64,000 nucleotides of DNA from Cladorrhinum sp. PSN259. Lineage: Eukaryota; Ascomycota; Sordariomycetes; Sordariales; Podosporaceae. The notes beneath the pieces were generated by a model, which searched no databases, was not told where the DNA came from, and saw only the letters and a program-made list of their open reading frames with translations. The DNA lies in assembly GCA_033725935.1 (NCBI GenBank), contig MU867062.1, positions 806,001-870,000 on the forward strand, given 5' to 3'. Position 1 is the first letter of the stretch, and each line of letters begins with the position of its first letter. A program made the translations under genes and the position numbers. Shown here in pieces: positions 13,179 through 25,900 of this stretch.

Positions 13179-13586
13179 ATAAACTAAGGGTGGTTATTGG
13201 GTATTCTTGGCTTGAAAGTTTAACCAAAAACTGTTTACTTTATCTATGTATTTGTTACTTGTGTTTTGAGGGTTTTGATATCAAAAATTTTATGGTACAT
13301 GGTTTTTTCTGTTTTATCCCCCAATCTTTCGTTTCCGAGTGTGTGTTCCAGACATCGTTTGTAGAATATAAACTTACAATCACAAAGATGCGGGAGGTGG
13401 GAGGGAGGGGAACAGGCATCACAACATCACCGCCCATATGATACCACCGGGCACGCAGTAAACCAGGGCAGGTCTTGCGCAACTCGACCTACATATTGAC
13501 CAACCACCCACCCACCATCTTTCTTTCATTATATTGAACCCGAGGACCTGGAAAGTGGTCGATCGATGCCTTTTCGCGATCCAGTC

Positions 13587-13620
13587 CGTTCCCGTTCCCG
13601 TTCCCGTTCCCGTTCCGTTC
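13587..13620 (+). repeat. TTCCCG hexanucleotide microsatellite
   Basis: About five tandem copies of TTCCCG ending in a partial TTCCG unit, in the non-coding 3' region downstream of RRP5. Confidence 0.8.
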
Positions 13621-13789
13621 TGCATCATGCACCCCAGACTACTTACTCACCGTGTCTTGGTTTAGTTTTCTATGGTGTTTATTAACCCCCCGATCATCAC
13701 GTCATCCGATGCTTGCATCATTCAACTTTATCGTACATATATACATCAGCACATGGTAAAAAGGTTTTGGGTTACACACCGAACCATCC

Positions 13790-13815
13790 ATACATATATA
13801 CATACATACATACAA
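13790..13815 (+). repeat. TACA tetranucleotide microsatellite
   Basis: An imperfect run of TACA/CATA units in AT-rich intergenic sequence. Confidence 0.7.
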
Positions 13816-14675
13816 ATTCTGTAGATAATGTACAAGTGTAGGTACATAAATATACACTTTCGTACCCAGATTTTTCAGTAAGTGAATAAAGGGTGGTGGG
13901 TTGTTTCGATTTGATATTCGATGCAAAAACGTAAAATGCACCTGGGTATCTAAGAGTGTTTAGGCAAAGACGTCAAATAGGTAGGTGGCACACTGGTGGA
14001 TGAGTCAGGTTGTATGTGCGTGTTGAGAGGCAATGTTATGAACTGATCCAGCCCCTTTCCAGACGTCAGATCAGGAGCTTAGGCTAAGGCGTGGTAGGTT
14101 TGAGCCTCCATTTTCTTTTTACACTTCGTAAACAAAACAAAACAAGAGAAGCAAGCACGCGAAAAAGGGGTGAGAACTCATGTTTGTTTAGTAAAGGTTC
14201 CATAATTATGATTCTTCCAATCTACTTATCAAATATACAACTAATTATACTACTCCCAAGAATCCGATGATGAGGATGTAAGTGAGATGAGCAATTTCAA
14301 GAACGTAAATTTCACATTACTTTTCCCATCCCTATTCCTGCGTGCTGCCGTGTAGATGTACATGTCAGAAATTCTCCCTTCGGAGTCTCAAATTTGGCGC
14401 TATCACTATCCGAGGCGAGCCTTGGCGTGATAACTTTGATACTTAAAACTAATGCAACGCAATGAGTAAATGTGGCGCTGTTGTAAAGAAAAAAATTCCC
14501 CTTGCGGGAATGGAAGTTAAAGCCATCAGACCACCAAGTATACAGGCATGTATTAGCCCCTTTTAGTTATCATCAAGGTACAGTTTGACATGCAAGAAAG
14601 GAACATAAAAGGCAAAGGAAAAGAATCTTCCATTGAATGACAGAGATGAAAAACCAACCAGTGAAACTCCCACCG

Positions 14676-14695
14676 CCGGCCGCGGCCGCGGCCGG
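14676..14695. repeat. 20-bp perfect G+C-only palindrome
   Basis: The 20 bases from 14676 read identically on both strands and contain only G and C, built from GGCCGC blocks (NotI-like core). They sit in an otherwise AT-rich region between two convergent genes. This could be a hairpin in a transcript or a binding site for a dimeric protein. No function can be assigned. Confidence 0.75.
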
Positions 14696-15336
14696 TTTCC
14701 GTCCCATGTTTGAACAAGCGAAAAAGTATCCATTTGGCTAGATGAATGTTGATCCCGATGCAATGCTCCCAAAGAAAAAAAAATATTACATCGCTCGCTA
14801 TGCATGCATGAAAAAATTTGACAAAGGAGAAAAGAAGATTGGGTAGGTGAGGAATGCAGCTGTGGCAAACCTATCGGAGTTCGTGATTGATGACTGGTCC
14901 AGTCATAAAGTGTCCACCCCACGACATCCCGCGGCGGACCGAAACGACGTGCACCGTTCCGAAGGGAACCCAAAAGAAGAGGGGAAAAAAAAAGGAAAAA
15001 AAAACCGCCTCAAGCTGAAGAGGAGCCGCTCCGTGGAGGTTTTTCGGTGGCTGTCGCTCGCTCTTCGGGGTTCACCTCTTAAAACCCGAAGAGGTTGGCC
15101 GGGGCGCCATGAGCAAAAAAAATCCACAACTTTGACCCTCGAAAAAAGAGCACATGCCCATCTGCATGGAGAGGAGCCAGAGTGGATGCCTCCTAACGGC
15201 TGTCTGGGACTCTTGGCGTTGTTGTGGATCGTGGCAGTCCCGCCAGCATGTTCAATGATGACATTGGCGTCGATTAGCGTCGAAATCCCAACGACGACGC
15301 CGTGTCTTCATAACGGGGTCCGGTATAGGCGGCGTC

Positions 15337-16926
15337 TCAATAACTGACTGATGCCCATCGGGCAGGTACACCGTCGGCTCCAATCTCATACGGCTTCGTG
15401 TTAGGCTTCCGAGGAGGCAGTGCCCAGCGAGCGCGGCCTGGGCGCTGATCGTCCAGCTTGCCTCGCTTCCGCATAGCCATCTCCATAACTGCGATGCGGA
15501 TGAAGTCTGGGTTCTCGCGCATCTCGCGCTGCCGTGGGCCTGGCATCGGGTACTCAGCAACGGGCTGTTTCGACTGTGGTGTTTGCGCAACTGCAGAAGG
15601 TCCCACCGAAGGATATGGCGAGCGACCATGGGGAGGTGCGCTGCGTGACCGATGAACCTTGTAGGTCTGCATTTGAATGGATGCCGTAAAAGTTCGTAGT
15701 GCAGGGCTAGATGTGACGGTAGGCTCTGGCTTTTCGATACGAACAGATGTGGTCGGGTTGAGATAACGTCGCAGAGCAGCCGTTGGCTCTTCCTCAAGTT
15801 GGGGCGGTCTGCGCTCATCGGTGTATGGCACCTGAGGATCAATAGTCAAGATCGACCTGGTGAGAAAGTCCTCGGGCGGAATAGAGGGAAAGTTGAGATT
15901 CGAGAAGGAACGAGCCGCTTGGCGAAGGGCCCGTAATGATGCAGTGAGGTTAGACTTGAAAGCCGACTTTAGTGGCTTGAAAGGCGAGTCTTTCTTCTCA
16001 GAGGCCACCTCCTTATCCTCAAAAACTCTGAAATCTAATTGCTCGATGTTGGGCGCTTGTGATGACAATGGATGGTCCTCAGCAGATTCAGAGCCAGGCG
16101 GCGATGACACTGGCGTGAGAGAACGGCGTGTTGGTCGAACGCTTTTCCTCCTCGCCGGTGTGTGGGGCATTCCCAATGAGGAAAGTGTATCGGTTGCGTA
16201 TGAGTTGCACAGTGAAGGCATGGACTCGAGAGAAACCGTTCTAGTAGAAAGAACAGAGCCCATGGTACTCTCGCAGAGTGACATATCATCGGATTCAAGA
16301 TCTTCCGGCGCCATCAAAAGAATATCCAATGGGCTTTTGCTCAGTGTCAAACTGAACTCTTTTTCAGACTCCTGCGCCCTCTCAATAATGGACTCTACTG
16401 TCATCCTCTTTTCCATCCTTGTTTGACGGCCACTCCTCGTTTGCCTCGAAGGGGGAATACTGGTGATAGCCAGAAGAGCCGCAACTGATGGAGGGATCGC
16501 ATCTGGAGAGTGCAGGTCCTTTGAGCGCTGGGCTGTCGAGTGGTGCCTGCGCTCGCCACCATGGCGATGGGATTTTTGAGGGTGAGCCAAGTCTCGCGAT
16601 CTTGGTCTCATCGGAATCTGGACAGGAGCCGCCGATGTTGTGGGGCGTGTGATCGTGACTGTTGTCGTGGTTCGTGGCGGGCTCAAGGCCCCAGCCTCGA
16701 GGCTTTGTGGTTGCTCTCTCCGTCTGAGAGGCATTGTAATAGCGGGCACTGGGACAACTGAAACAACTGGGACCGTATGTTTGTTGTTTTCAAACTGATC
16801 ATCCTCGGATTTGAAAGGAGGTGTTGATAAAGGCGAATGGGGAAGCGGTCTCGATTGTTGCGGTTGCTGGACGGTTGCTGGACGCTGTGCCTGGCGTGAA
16901 ACTAGATAGGATCGTGCAGTCATCAT
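15337..16926 (-). CDS. Disordered protein of unknown function
   Basis: A single open exon of 530 codons (529 residues) counted from the first ATG at 16926. The frame is open further upstream to 17040, but only with a GTG, so the ATG pair MMTARSYLVSRQAQ is preferred; an unseen 5' exon is possible. Most of the protein is Pro/Ser/Thr/Arg-rich and probably disordered. More ordered-looking segments are SLTLSKSPLDILLMAPEDLE in the middle, and FKPLKSAFKSNLTASLRAL followed by RQAARSFSNLNFPSIPPEDF. The C-terminus is REMRENPDFIRIAVMEMAMR, then RKRGKLDDQRPGRARWALPP and GADGVPARW. The C-terminal block has the look of a conserved motif. I do not recognise a named family. The reading frame is long and its composition differs from the flanks, so it is probably a real gene. 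Confidence 0.75.
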   Translation of the reverse strand: MMTARSYLVSRQAQRPATVQQPQQSRPLPHSPLSTPPFKSEDDQFENNKHTVPVVSVVPVPAITMPLRRREQPQSLEAGALSPPRTTTTVTITRPTTSAAPVQIPMRPRSRDLAHPQKSHRHGGERRHHSTAQRSKDLHSPDAIPPSVAALLAITSIPPSRQTRSGRQTRMEKRMTVESIIERAQESEKEFSLTLSKSPLDILLMAPEDLESDDMSLCESTMGSVLSTRTVSLESMPSLCNSYATDTLSSLGMPHTPARRKSVRPTRRSLTPVSSPPGSESAEDHPLSSQAPNIEQLDFRVFEDKEVASEKKDSPFKPLKSAFKSNLTASLRALRQAARSFSNLNFPSIPPEDFLTRSILTIDPQVPYTDERRPPQLEEEPTAALRRYLNPTTSVRIEKPEPTVTSSPALRTFTASIQMQTYKVHRSRSAPPHGRSPYPSVGPSAVAQTPQSKQPVAEYPMPGPRQREMRENPDFIRIAVMEMAMRKRGKLDDQRPGRARWALPPRKPNTKPYEIGADGVPARWASVSY

Positions 16927-19900
16927 TTTGTTCGGCTCGGGGCAACCCTTGGCATTAATACCTGGTACTTGTGGCTCAACAGTTTGGGCGCTGGGCAGCG
17001 GTTCATTGCCGGTAAGTCCGGTACGTACTGGCAAGTGCACTAGGTCAGGGCCCTGCAGTCGGTGACCAGTGGAGGGTCAGTCAGAGACTAGAGAATACCA
17101 GGGCTGGAAGAGCCACGACACTGGGTCTTCCCAAAGTCTCGCGTGCCGTGTGGAAATTCAGTACGTAAAAGTACGTAACGGGATGTCTCCCAGGTCCACT
17201 GTCTTGGACCCTTCGACCCAGCGAGACGCTCCCAATTTCTGCCAAAATCCACAGACGGAAGCTTGAGCTCCTGCGACCCGTGCCGAAATCGCGACACAAG
17301 AAAATGCTAAGACGGGAGTTGTGAGAAGTGTAAAAGGGTTGCGGAGCCAGCGGCGAGAAATGCCGGATGGGTGGAATGGTGGGTGTAACTGGTTCTTCAA
17401 ATTCGATCTTTTTAGGACAGAGGTGGGTTTTTTTGTTGTCGTCACTGGGGCGGCAGATGCAATGCGGGCTCGCGAGGGGACGCAGTGGGACGCAGTGGGT
17501 GATTTTATGCGGGCGTATCCCGGGCTGCTGGGGAACTCGCTCGGTCCCTGAATTTTAGTGCAATTCCGTAGATGCGCAAACTGGCCGACAAAAACAAATC
17601 TACCAGAACGGAAAACACGAGATAGGGCAGCCCTGGTTATTATATTGGTCCAAGCAAAAGCAAGTCCAAGGAGCAAGCAGGTTGATTGCTGGCTTTGTCA
17701 TGCCGGCCGCTTGACTGGCATTCAGTGGAGTCCTCCTGATAAGAGAGTGCCCAGGAACTGCCTGCCGCCGTGCTTGTGCACCACACCCTCAATCCAATAC
17801 CCGTCGTGACCGTACGCCTCAGCAAAAAAGGACCCCTTGATCAGTCACACCCGCCCGGTTTTTCATTGGCGATCTCTGGGCATCCCGCACTTTTGGCGTC
17901 TGTAGGCGTGTGGTTAGACAGCCAAGGGGGGCGGGCGCAGCCCTCGGAACCTCAGCTGCGCTCAAACCTGCACGTGGCTCAGACTTCCTCAACAAACGTT
18001 GTCCTCATCTCTTCGTGCGTTGGTATGTAAAATCCGCTGTTTATCACCGACATGTTTTCGTGGGGGGCGGCATTCAGAGGAAGAGGATACAACATATAGT
18101 ATCATACATTGTATGGGCATATCAAGTACTGGCTGGTTTGCTTCCCGCTGATAAGGCTCGAGTGTCACTGCATGATCGGGAAGTGCTTTCGACCTCTTTT
18201 GGAAATCTGCACAAATACCACTGGTGGACGACGGGAGGGTGACACAAAAGATAAGGGTCCTCCATGGAAGATCGCACTCTGAGGATTACAGTGAATCGTT
18301 GGCTCTCCGTTCCGATCCTGCTTCTGAACTCAGGGTGATGCCGTCTTTTGTTATCTCCTTTATTCAGGTAGTGTATAATCTACAGAATTCTCTCAACTGG
18401 ACCTGTATATGCATCCTCAAGTTTGAGGAGGAAGAGACAGTTACGCACACACCAGTGTGGTTGTGCAGCCCAATTCTTCGACGCGCATATCACCTCCACG
18501 TCGGCCAAGAGGATCAGCTACTTTTAGTCTGTTGCCTTCCTATCTTGGCTCGCGGGTTGGTGACGCACATGATGGCTTTTTGTGGTCTTTGTCCACCCGA
18601 TTTGTATATTTTTGACCTTATCAATCCTGTTCTCTGAGAGATGTCCTGAACATCGCGAATTCTCGTTTATTTCCATTCCTCGCCTTTTTTTTTCTAGAAA
18701 GTAGGAAAGTCACAATGAAGTCTTCCGAGGTCTCCCGACATATACAGGGGTGCCCCGGAACTCTCGGCAGCACTCAAAACCTTCTCGAAGCTCTGAATCT
18801 CCACTCCCCTCGTAACGCCCGGAAGATCTCACCTTCCCTCTCTCACTGTGGGGTTCTCTTACTCGATGCTGTGATGTTAAAAAGGTTGGAGGTTGGAGAT
18901 ATCTCACTGCCAAGTATTTTCTCTCCTCCAAAACGTTGTCGAATTCCTTGTTTGGGAAAGGGTGAAATTCCAAGACTAAAGGGCCCTTATCGATGCAACA
19001 CCAACGCGAGTGGGCTCGATGTCTTGAACCCACACACTCCGAATGGAAAAAGCGCAATGCGGGGTGCGTCTGTTGGGCCGCCTGGAGCGCAATTGTATGA
19101 CGATCGATTCGACAAGGGTGTGTGGTCTGTGTTCTTCTTTTCTTGACTTAGTCGTCTGTGAGGTCTCATCACACACCCGAAGACCTCAAGATCGATATCA
19201 GCATCACCTGCTGCTGTCGTTCATCAGGTGACTCTTGGAAGCCCACGGCCGAAGGGGTCCACAAGTCTCAACAAATAAAGGGTCGACGTGGAAGCCAGAC
19301 CGTACGTGGTCACCCGTTCCTGCCTGGCAAACAAAACGAAGCCGGTGAAATTGACTTTTTGCGCGCATCTGTCCCTCCGAAACCCACAGTAAATTCTATT
19401 GGATTTGGAGCCAAACCCCAGAGTCTGCCGCCGTTCGCACCATCTTTGCCCGCTTGTCAAAAACATGCCATTGTTCAGGCCTGCCGAAACCATACTCGGT
19501 CAGTTACTTCTTGGTTGATGTCTCCATGTTCCATTCGGGCAGAAATGAGACTCTGCGATGCTCGGCATCTACACATAGCGGTCAACAAGGGTTTAATAAA
19601 CACGCTTCGTTCGATTTGTTCCGGACGTTCGACTCCACAAACCCACAAGACAAAACTCCGCAAATAAACCTTCGATGAGTTGATATTCAGTCTGGGGTCC
19701 TACATTGGGCAACTCGAAATGTTTTGAACCTCGAACCTTCTGGCTTTGGTATATTAGGACCGAGATACCATGCCCATGCTAGTGGCCCCCTTGGTCCTTG
19801 GAAAATAAAATCACGATCAAAACAAACCACCTTCCTGGTGCAGAGACAGTCTCGATTTCGTCTTCAAGCGAAGAACCTTTATGGGCAAACATCAGCAGAT

Positions 19901-21097
19901 GTATGCTGGGCATCTAGTGTACCGGTGCAGTTGCTGCGGCCTTTCAGTTTCATTATGAGAGGGGAAAAAATTTCTCTTTCAATTTCAACAAGCGCTAGAT
20001 GCCTTACCCTACATTGGTGCCGTGGGGGTTTACCCGGGTTCTTGCGGCCCAAATAATCATCACGCCTGTTTTGAACGTGGCAGTAATATGCAGGCAGTTG
20101 TTTTTGGAGTTTTCGTGGTGGTTTTTTTGGTGTGTGTGGTGTTGAGACTTGAGCCTGAATTTGCACTTGTTGAATCTGCCACATGCCCATTTGCTCACAC
20201 ATCACATGTGGAGCTAACAGCACGGGTTCTCCTCATAACCACTAGCTGCGGATTGAAAGATGGAGAATAGATGGGGATGGGGGTAAGGTAAGTATTGATG
20301 GCATGTTGAGAAAAAGGAACGGAACTAGGGAAAATATCAATCCCGTGGAAGACCTCGTGGCCAAACTTCTTCCTACTGTCTCGCTGGTTTGTCGCCAAAA
20401 AAACGCCCCATCCGAACTGGCTGAGTATACGGCTTTAATCTCGGCATCTCTGTACACACTCCTGATGGCCTTCTGGAACAACATGTTTCATCATCCGGCT
20501 CTTCCGTAAACCATCTCAAACATTTGCGGCCCAGATGCAGTCTCAGGGGGTGGCAACTTTATTGTATGGGAAAAGCTTCTAGAAGCTTTCACAACAGAGA
20601 CACCTTTTGGACACGGATTTTGTCAATGCCTATGGCCAAGAAGATCAGAAATTCGTGATGTAGAGATAGTGTCGTATTGCCACCTTGATTTTGCTTCCCG
20701 AGGCCCGAGGATGAGGTTTTTCTCGAAGCAGTTAATGAATGGGATTTGTGCGTGCAGGTAGCTGAACGTGCTAAACCAGATGTTTGGGTCTGTCATCAAA
20801 GGAGCCAAGTACATACATTTTATTCGTTTTATAACGACATTCGGTATTGTGTTTTTAAATACATATTGTTGTTTTGCGCCACCAAAAGGAGCGCCATCCA
20901 TCCATCCCCCTTGAACCTAAACGAACCAGCCCCTTTTCCACAAACCATAAGTTAACCCAAAGAGCAAAAAACAAACCAGAATAAAACAACTCCACAGCCA
21001 GCCGTGAATAGAGCCAGAAGAACAAATGAAAAAGGGGATATCATGTCATAAAAAAGAGAAAAAAAACTTTAAAACATAAGAAACATCAAGTATTGGT
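16927..21097. other. 4.2-kb gene-poor intergenic region
   Basis: The stretch runs between the start of the disordered-protein gene and the stop of the rhodopsin-like gene, both on the minus strand. Open frames up to about 170 codons occur in all frames (for example 18224-18637 and 19158-19667). They show no domain, no splice continuity and no amino-acid pattern typical of protein. I annotate no gene here. Confidence 0.55.
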
Positions 21098-22967
21098 TCA
21101 GAACGGTCGTCCACCACCTTCATCCCACCCCCTAATACTAGTAGCAGTAGTGGGTGTCCTCCCCTCCCGGGGCGTGACAACCCCATACCTTCTCGAAACC
21201 CTTATATCATCATTGTAGTAGTATTTTCTCTCCTCATCCCTGATCCTCAAATCCAACCTCAACTTTGACTCCGTGACCGGTTTGGGGTCGGGGGGAGGCT
21301 CAAAGGTAGGTTCAGTAGGGTAAATACTTTCGCTGTAGTACCTTTCTGGTGGGCCGTAGAATCTCCTGCCCGTTGCTATGCCTGTTCCCGTGGCTGTACC
21401 AGATTGGCCGTCTCTTGTGCTTGGTCTTTGTTGTAATCCGTCACGGGTTGGTCCATCTCTCGTTGTTGGCCTTCCGTCTCTTGTACCGTCCCGTGTTGTT
21501 GGTCTCGCCAAGCCATCACGAGTACTCGGACGTGATATCGGAGAAATGGTAGTCCCAATAGTTATGGTCTCCATTGACGGCCGACCAACGTACGTTCCAT
21601 TCCCCGCAACACCGATCTCCTTTACTATCCCATCTACTTCACGACGGACGTCACTCATTTTTCGTATGCCGTTTGAAGTCATGGTTTCTTCTTCGCTCGT
21701 TCTGGGACTTTGACTGCGTAGTTCGGCGCCTACGTCTGTTTTTATTCTGATGATAGGCTTGAGGCGTCCTCCGCCGCGGCCGGACTTAGTTTGTTGTGCT
21801 GTGCGGCGAGTAGAGAGGCGGCCTCCTCTGCCGCCTCGGCGGCTGCCTTTGCCCCCTCGAGCCGCACTTGGTGGTGGTTCGGCTGGACTGTCCCACCCGG
21901 CTGGCTTTGCCTCGAGGTCGTTATCTACCACCGTTGCTGGTGATGTGCGGGTGCCAAACCAGCCACCTCTATCTCGGGAGCGGAAAATTGGTCGAAGGGC
22001 GGGCGCGGAAGCGGTTATGAGGGCTAGGTTTGTTTCGATTCCGGATGTAATAAAGCCTATGTTCCGCGTTGGGTCGTTTATGACTTGAAGGTTGAATAGA
22101 CCTTGGAGGAGCAAGATCAGGCGAACAGTCGAAGTGATGGTTACCCTGAAACTAAAATTAGCGAATTGTAATCCCACGGAAACGGAGGGGAACTTACAAG
22201 AAACCCAACATGAATACCATAAGCAACCCAATCTTTGTCCGTCTCGGAATCTTGAGCTTCCAAAAAACACCCACGGGTGTACCCAAAATCAACAGATCCA
22301 TCACAATGTTAAAGACAGCCGTAGAAGTATACAGGACTCTTCTATCCACGCACTTCCCTCCTCTAATGCTAAAATCCCAGTTGAACGCAATGGGAGTGCA
22401 TTGTAAAGTGATCGCAAAGAATACAGCCACCATCTGGCTTACATTTGCTACGTTGAGCCAGAGTACAAACTTGCGAATTCCATCTTTCTGACCAAATAAC
22501 CGGCCAAGGAAGACGAGAACAGAAGATTTGACGAGTGCCAGGATTGGGTTGTAGAGAATTTGGACTGCGTATGCCCAGATTAGAGCTTGTGTTGGGTCGT
22601 TTCGAGCGGGTACTTGGGAGAATGGGATGCCGACAAAGTTGGTTTTGATGACTGCCAGTCATTAGTATCCCGATAGAATGGGTCAATGGGGTGTAGAATC
22701 ACGAGGTAAGGGTAATAAGTATAAAAGTAGAGACATACAAAAAAAGCTTAGTATAGTCTGAGCTATCGACATTAGCATGGCTATACAGACGAGCCAGTCA
22801 TCTATGGCAAAGTGGGCCGTGGCCACCCTGCCAGCCACGCGGATGGAGACGACGACGAGTGCCAAAGCTGGAAAGAAGAAGTTGACGAAGAGAGCGAATA
22901 TCTGTAAACCGGATGCCGGTGTTGTTGGCAGAGCCAAGAGAGAGGATGATCGTGAAGAGGCGTCCAT
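21098..22967 (-). CDS. Fungal rhodopsin-domain (SAT4/PTH11-type) seven-helix membrane protein
   Basis: Three exons (22967-22739, 22651-22198, 22145-21098) encode 576 residues. The first roughly 300 residues carry seven hydrophobic helices. They include the family hallmark IDDWLVCIAM in helix 2, FVGIPFSQVP in the following loop, and NIGFITSGIETNLALITASA in the last helix. This matches the fungal rhodopsin-like family (Pfam Fung_rhodopsin), which also covers PTH11-like receptors; function is mostly unknown and ligand binding is not shown. No CFEM domain precedes it. The cytosolic tail of about 270 residues is unusual: an RGG/RG-rich patch (SRRGGRGGRLSTRR) and six TRDG units. Splice phases (1 and 2) join FF to FIKTNFVG and MLGFL to VTITSTVR without disturbing the helices. 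Confidence 0.9.
21405..21535 (-). repeat. TRDG coding repeat in the receptor tail
   Basis: Within the tail of the rhodopsin-like protein the motif [RP][ST]TRDG or TRDG occurs six times in about 45 residues. At DNA level the CCGTC(T/A)CG-like units are imperfect, so this is an old or degenerate minisatellite. Confidence 0.65.
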
Positions 22968-25900
22968 GACGCTGGTCCAATGATAGTATTATCTCATATT
23001 ACAAGTGAATTAGTATATGGGCTAGCCAAATATCTCGGCCAGATTTGTCTGACCAAAAAGTAACTCGATAAGAAAGAAAACGAATGCTAAGAAAAGAGAC
23101 GGCTGGGGATATGGCTTCATGATATAGAGCGAGTAGAAGAAACACCACACCCATCATGATGTCTACTCCCGGGCAAGACCGAGCCGTGTCTATGAGTGCT
23201 TTACTCAAGTGACTTCATAGGATGAACTTGCACTTCAACATGATAGAAGGTGCAGGGCGATCTGTGAGTCGTCTCGTCCTGTCTTGGTGCGACTGGATGT
23301 AGAGGGCCGGCCGGGTAAATCTGCTTCGTGTATCAAGATGGACTTTGCAGCAGATCTCTCGCCGACTAGGACGAGGTGAAGTGGTGAAGAACACCGGATG
23401 TGGCCGGCATTGTGGAGGAGGCGACTGGTAGAATTCGTTTGTTTCAACATCTGTGGCAACATTCGGAGATGGCCGTGTGAGGTCATTGAAGCAAAGCAAG
23501 TCATCATCACCGTTTTCTCAGAGTAAAAGAGAATCGTTGACCAGTAATGGTGCCACTGCTGCTTGGCTGTGCCTGTACGTAGCTCAGCAGACGAAGGGCT
23601 TTGTTCCACACTACTACAAGGCCCACAACAAAAAGATTCACCTACCTAGGTAGTCTCGAGCTCTTGGCCGTCGGGTACGGCAGTCCTTGGCTGCCACATC
23701 GACGGCACGGTTAAAAGAGGGCAAGACCGGCCGTTGCCAGCAAACAACGACGACCAAGCGCAAAGGGGCCAAGACCATTCCTTCGAAATGTCAAAAGAAG
23801 AACATACGGAGAACTTCTGGTCAGATCAGGGCAGGGATTAGAGATTCCAGATCTTCAGAAGTGGCGTTCGACGGATCCTTCGATAAAGCTGATGGGATCT
23901 CAGGACAGCATGTATTGTAATCTCAGGATGGTAGTAGATGATCAAACAAATGGCAAAAGTTCAGTTGATGATTCGCAGCAGGGACCAAGTCATTATGCGA
24001 TGGGGCCTGGAAGAGAGTGCTGGCTGACAAGACACCGCCAGAGCAAGTGATCCGCCGAAAGTCTGGGGAAAGCCGGCAGTGGTTGACATGGAGTCAGTGC
24101 CAAACCTGGACAGCCAGTGTAAAGTGAGGGCACGGATCTCCAGAAAGATGATAATGGATATTGAAGTTTTTAAGAGCAGTCGAACTTCTCAAACTCGCCA
24201 AACAGTTGCGGCTCGATGGCTAAGATGGTATATTCCAAACCGACCAATCACACATCGATTCAATACTGAATTATCCAGGAACGGCAACTTCCAAGAGTGA
24301 GGGTTGCCGGGGAAAGACAAACCAGATCCTGAGGGTGTGGAGGAAAACAACATAGTTGGCTTGGATAGTTTTTCCCCCCTGAGCTCAGTTTCTCTTTCTC
24401 GTTTGGTGGCTGCGGTAAGGGACCTGAGGGTCGTATGAAGACAGATGGCGGAAGATGAGAGTGGTGCACAGACCGCATGGCATTGAGATCTCCCGTGTGC
24501 GGGGAGTCCGGCAATGGAGGTATCCTGCCAATGAATGGGACGAGGAATCAAATAGCTGACCATCAACGTCGTCGACCGTTCATGCTTTGTTTTGGTAGAT
24601 CTGAATCTCTGTCCTGTTAGCACACAGACTCGGGGCAGGGGTAAGGGGTTGGGGAGGTTTATATCCCTTGCTCCCTCTCAAGAACATCAACGGTGTCTGT
24701 GCAATTGATGCCGTTCTGTTCGTCCCAGAAACAGGGTTGCTTTGGACCATACCGGCCAGACTGTGTCGAACAATTTAGCCAGCCCCCAACTTTCATTACC
24801 ACTCGCCGGCTTAAGGGTCAGAGACGTGATCCGATGTTGCAGTATATCCTGCCCAGCGCATTGCATCGAGCATATTCCAGGAGAACGTCCAGAAGCAGTT
24901 GATGTTAATCGACAAGAGAGATCTCCCAGGTTGACAGTGATGACAAAGACACCCGGGACATGCGTTCTCCGGGCGCCGTCAGGCCGTCTCTCCCGTGTCT
25001 GCCGTTAAGTGCAACGACGGAAGTCATGGCCGGATGTCTTGAACTAGCCTTCCGGCCTGTCAACTCCTGGTTTTGTCGTGATCGAGATAGTGTGTGTGAT
25101 CCTAATCTCCTGGATATCGACCTGGGAGATGATGTCTCTCTTAGGGTGGGGACTTTTCTCTCTACTAGGAACTGGAAGCATCCCCATGAGCCACATCCCC
25201 ATCTTATTAAGCTAATGGTACACTTGATAAGCCGTCAGATAGCATAGAGGTTGGAGACGACCTGCATACCTAGGAACCAACACCACAGACTGCTGCAGGT
25301 GAACGGCAAGAAAAACAAACATGGCGCATGTTTGCATGCAGGGAGAAAAGCAAAATGTTACGCGATCTGCCCGGCGTCGGAAGAGGAAAGAGGCTGAAAA
25401 AGAAAAGCAATCTGCATTCAACATGGCGGATATCTGCATCTCACTCGGTGCTATTCCTGTCGTTGAAAATGATCTATCCCTTGATTCCCGGGTACCTGCT
25501 CTGGTGATGTGAGAAGTGGTGTCTGTCCCTGGGCAACCTTACAAAACCAAGGTTATTTCTTTCCTCTATTCCAACCAAAAAGAGACTATTTCCAACTTGT
25601 TAAATCGAACCATGATTTTGGAGAAAAACATAAATAAAAATATCATCATTGCCTTGGTTGTCTCGGGAAATGTTATGCGGGGTAAAAGGTGTTGGGATGC
25701 AGCACTCTCGAAGCTCGCTCAAGAAGCAGCAGGAACAGGCAAAAAGTGGGGCAGTTCTGAAACCAGCCTGCATTCAAGCTTGCATCGGCGCTTCCAAACA
25801 GAGCAAAGGCGGCCCGTTGCCTGTCCAACAACGGGAAAGCGCGAACCAGGATTGAAGACACACGCGCACCTTCCAAGGTTCGCAGGCGGTTCCCAGAAAC

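Larger units (their letters stand above)
13179..15336. other. Intergenic region between convergent genes, repeat-rich
   Basis: About 2.2 kb separate the RRP5 stop from the stop of the next, minus-strand gene. The stretch is AT-rich, with a TTCCCG run, a TACA run, many poly-A/T tracts and one all-G+C palindrome. No convincing coding frame is present. Confidence 0.6.

Noticed and set aside
18224..18637. 137-codon plus-strand frame in the 17-21 kb gap
   Set aside because: No domain, no homologous feel, no intron borders, and equally long frames occur in other phases nearby.
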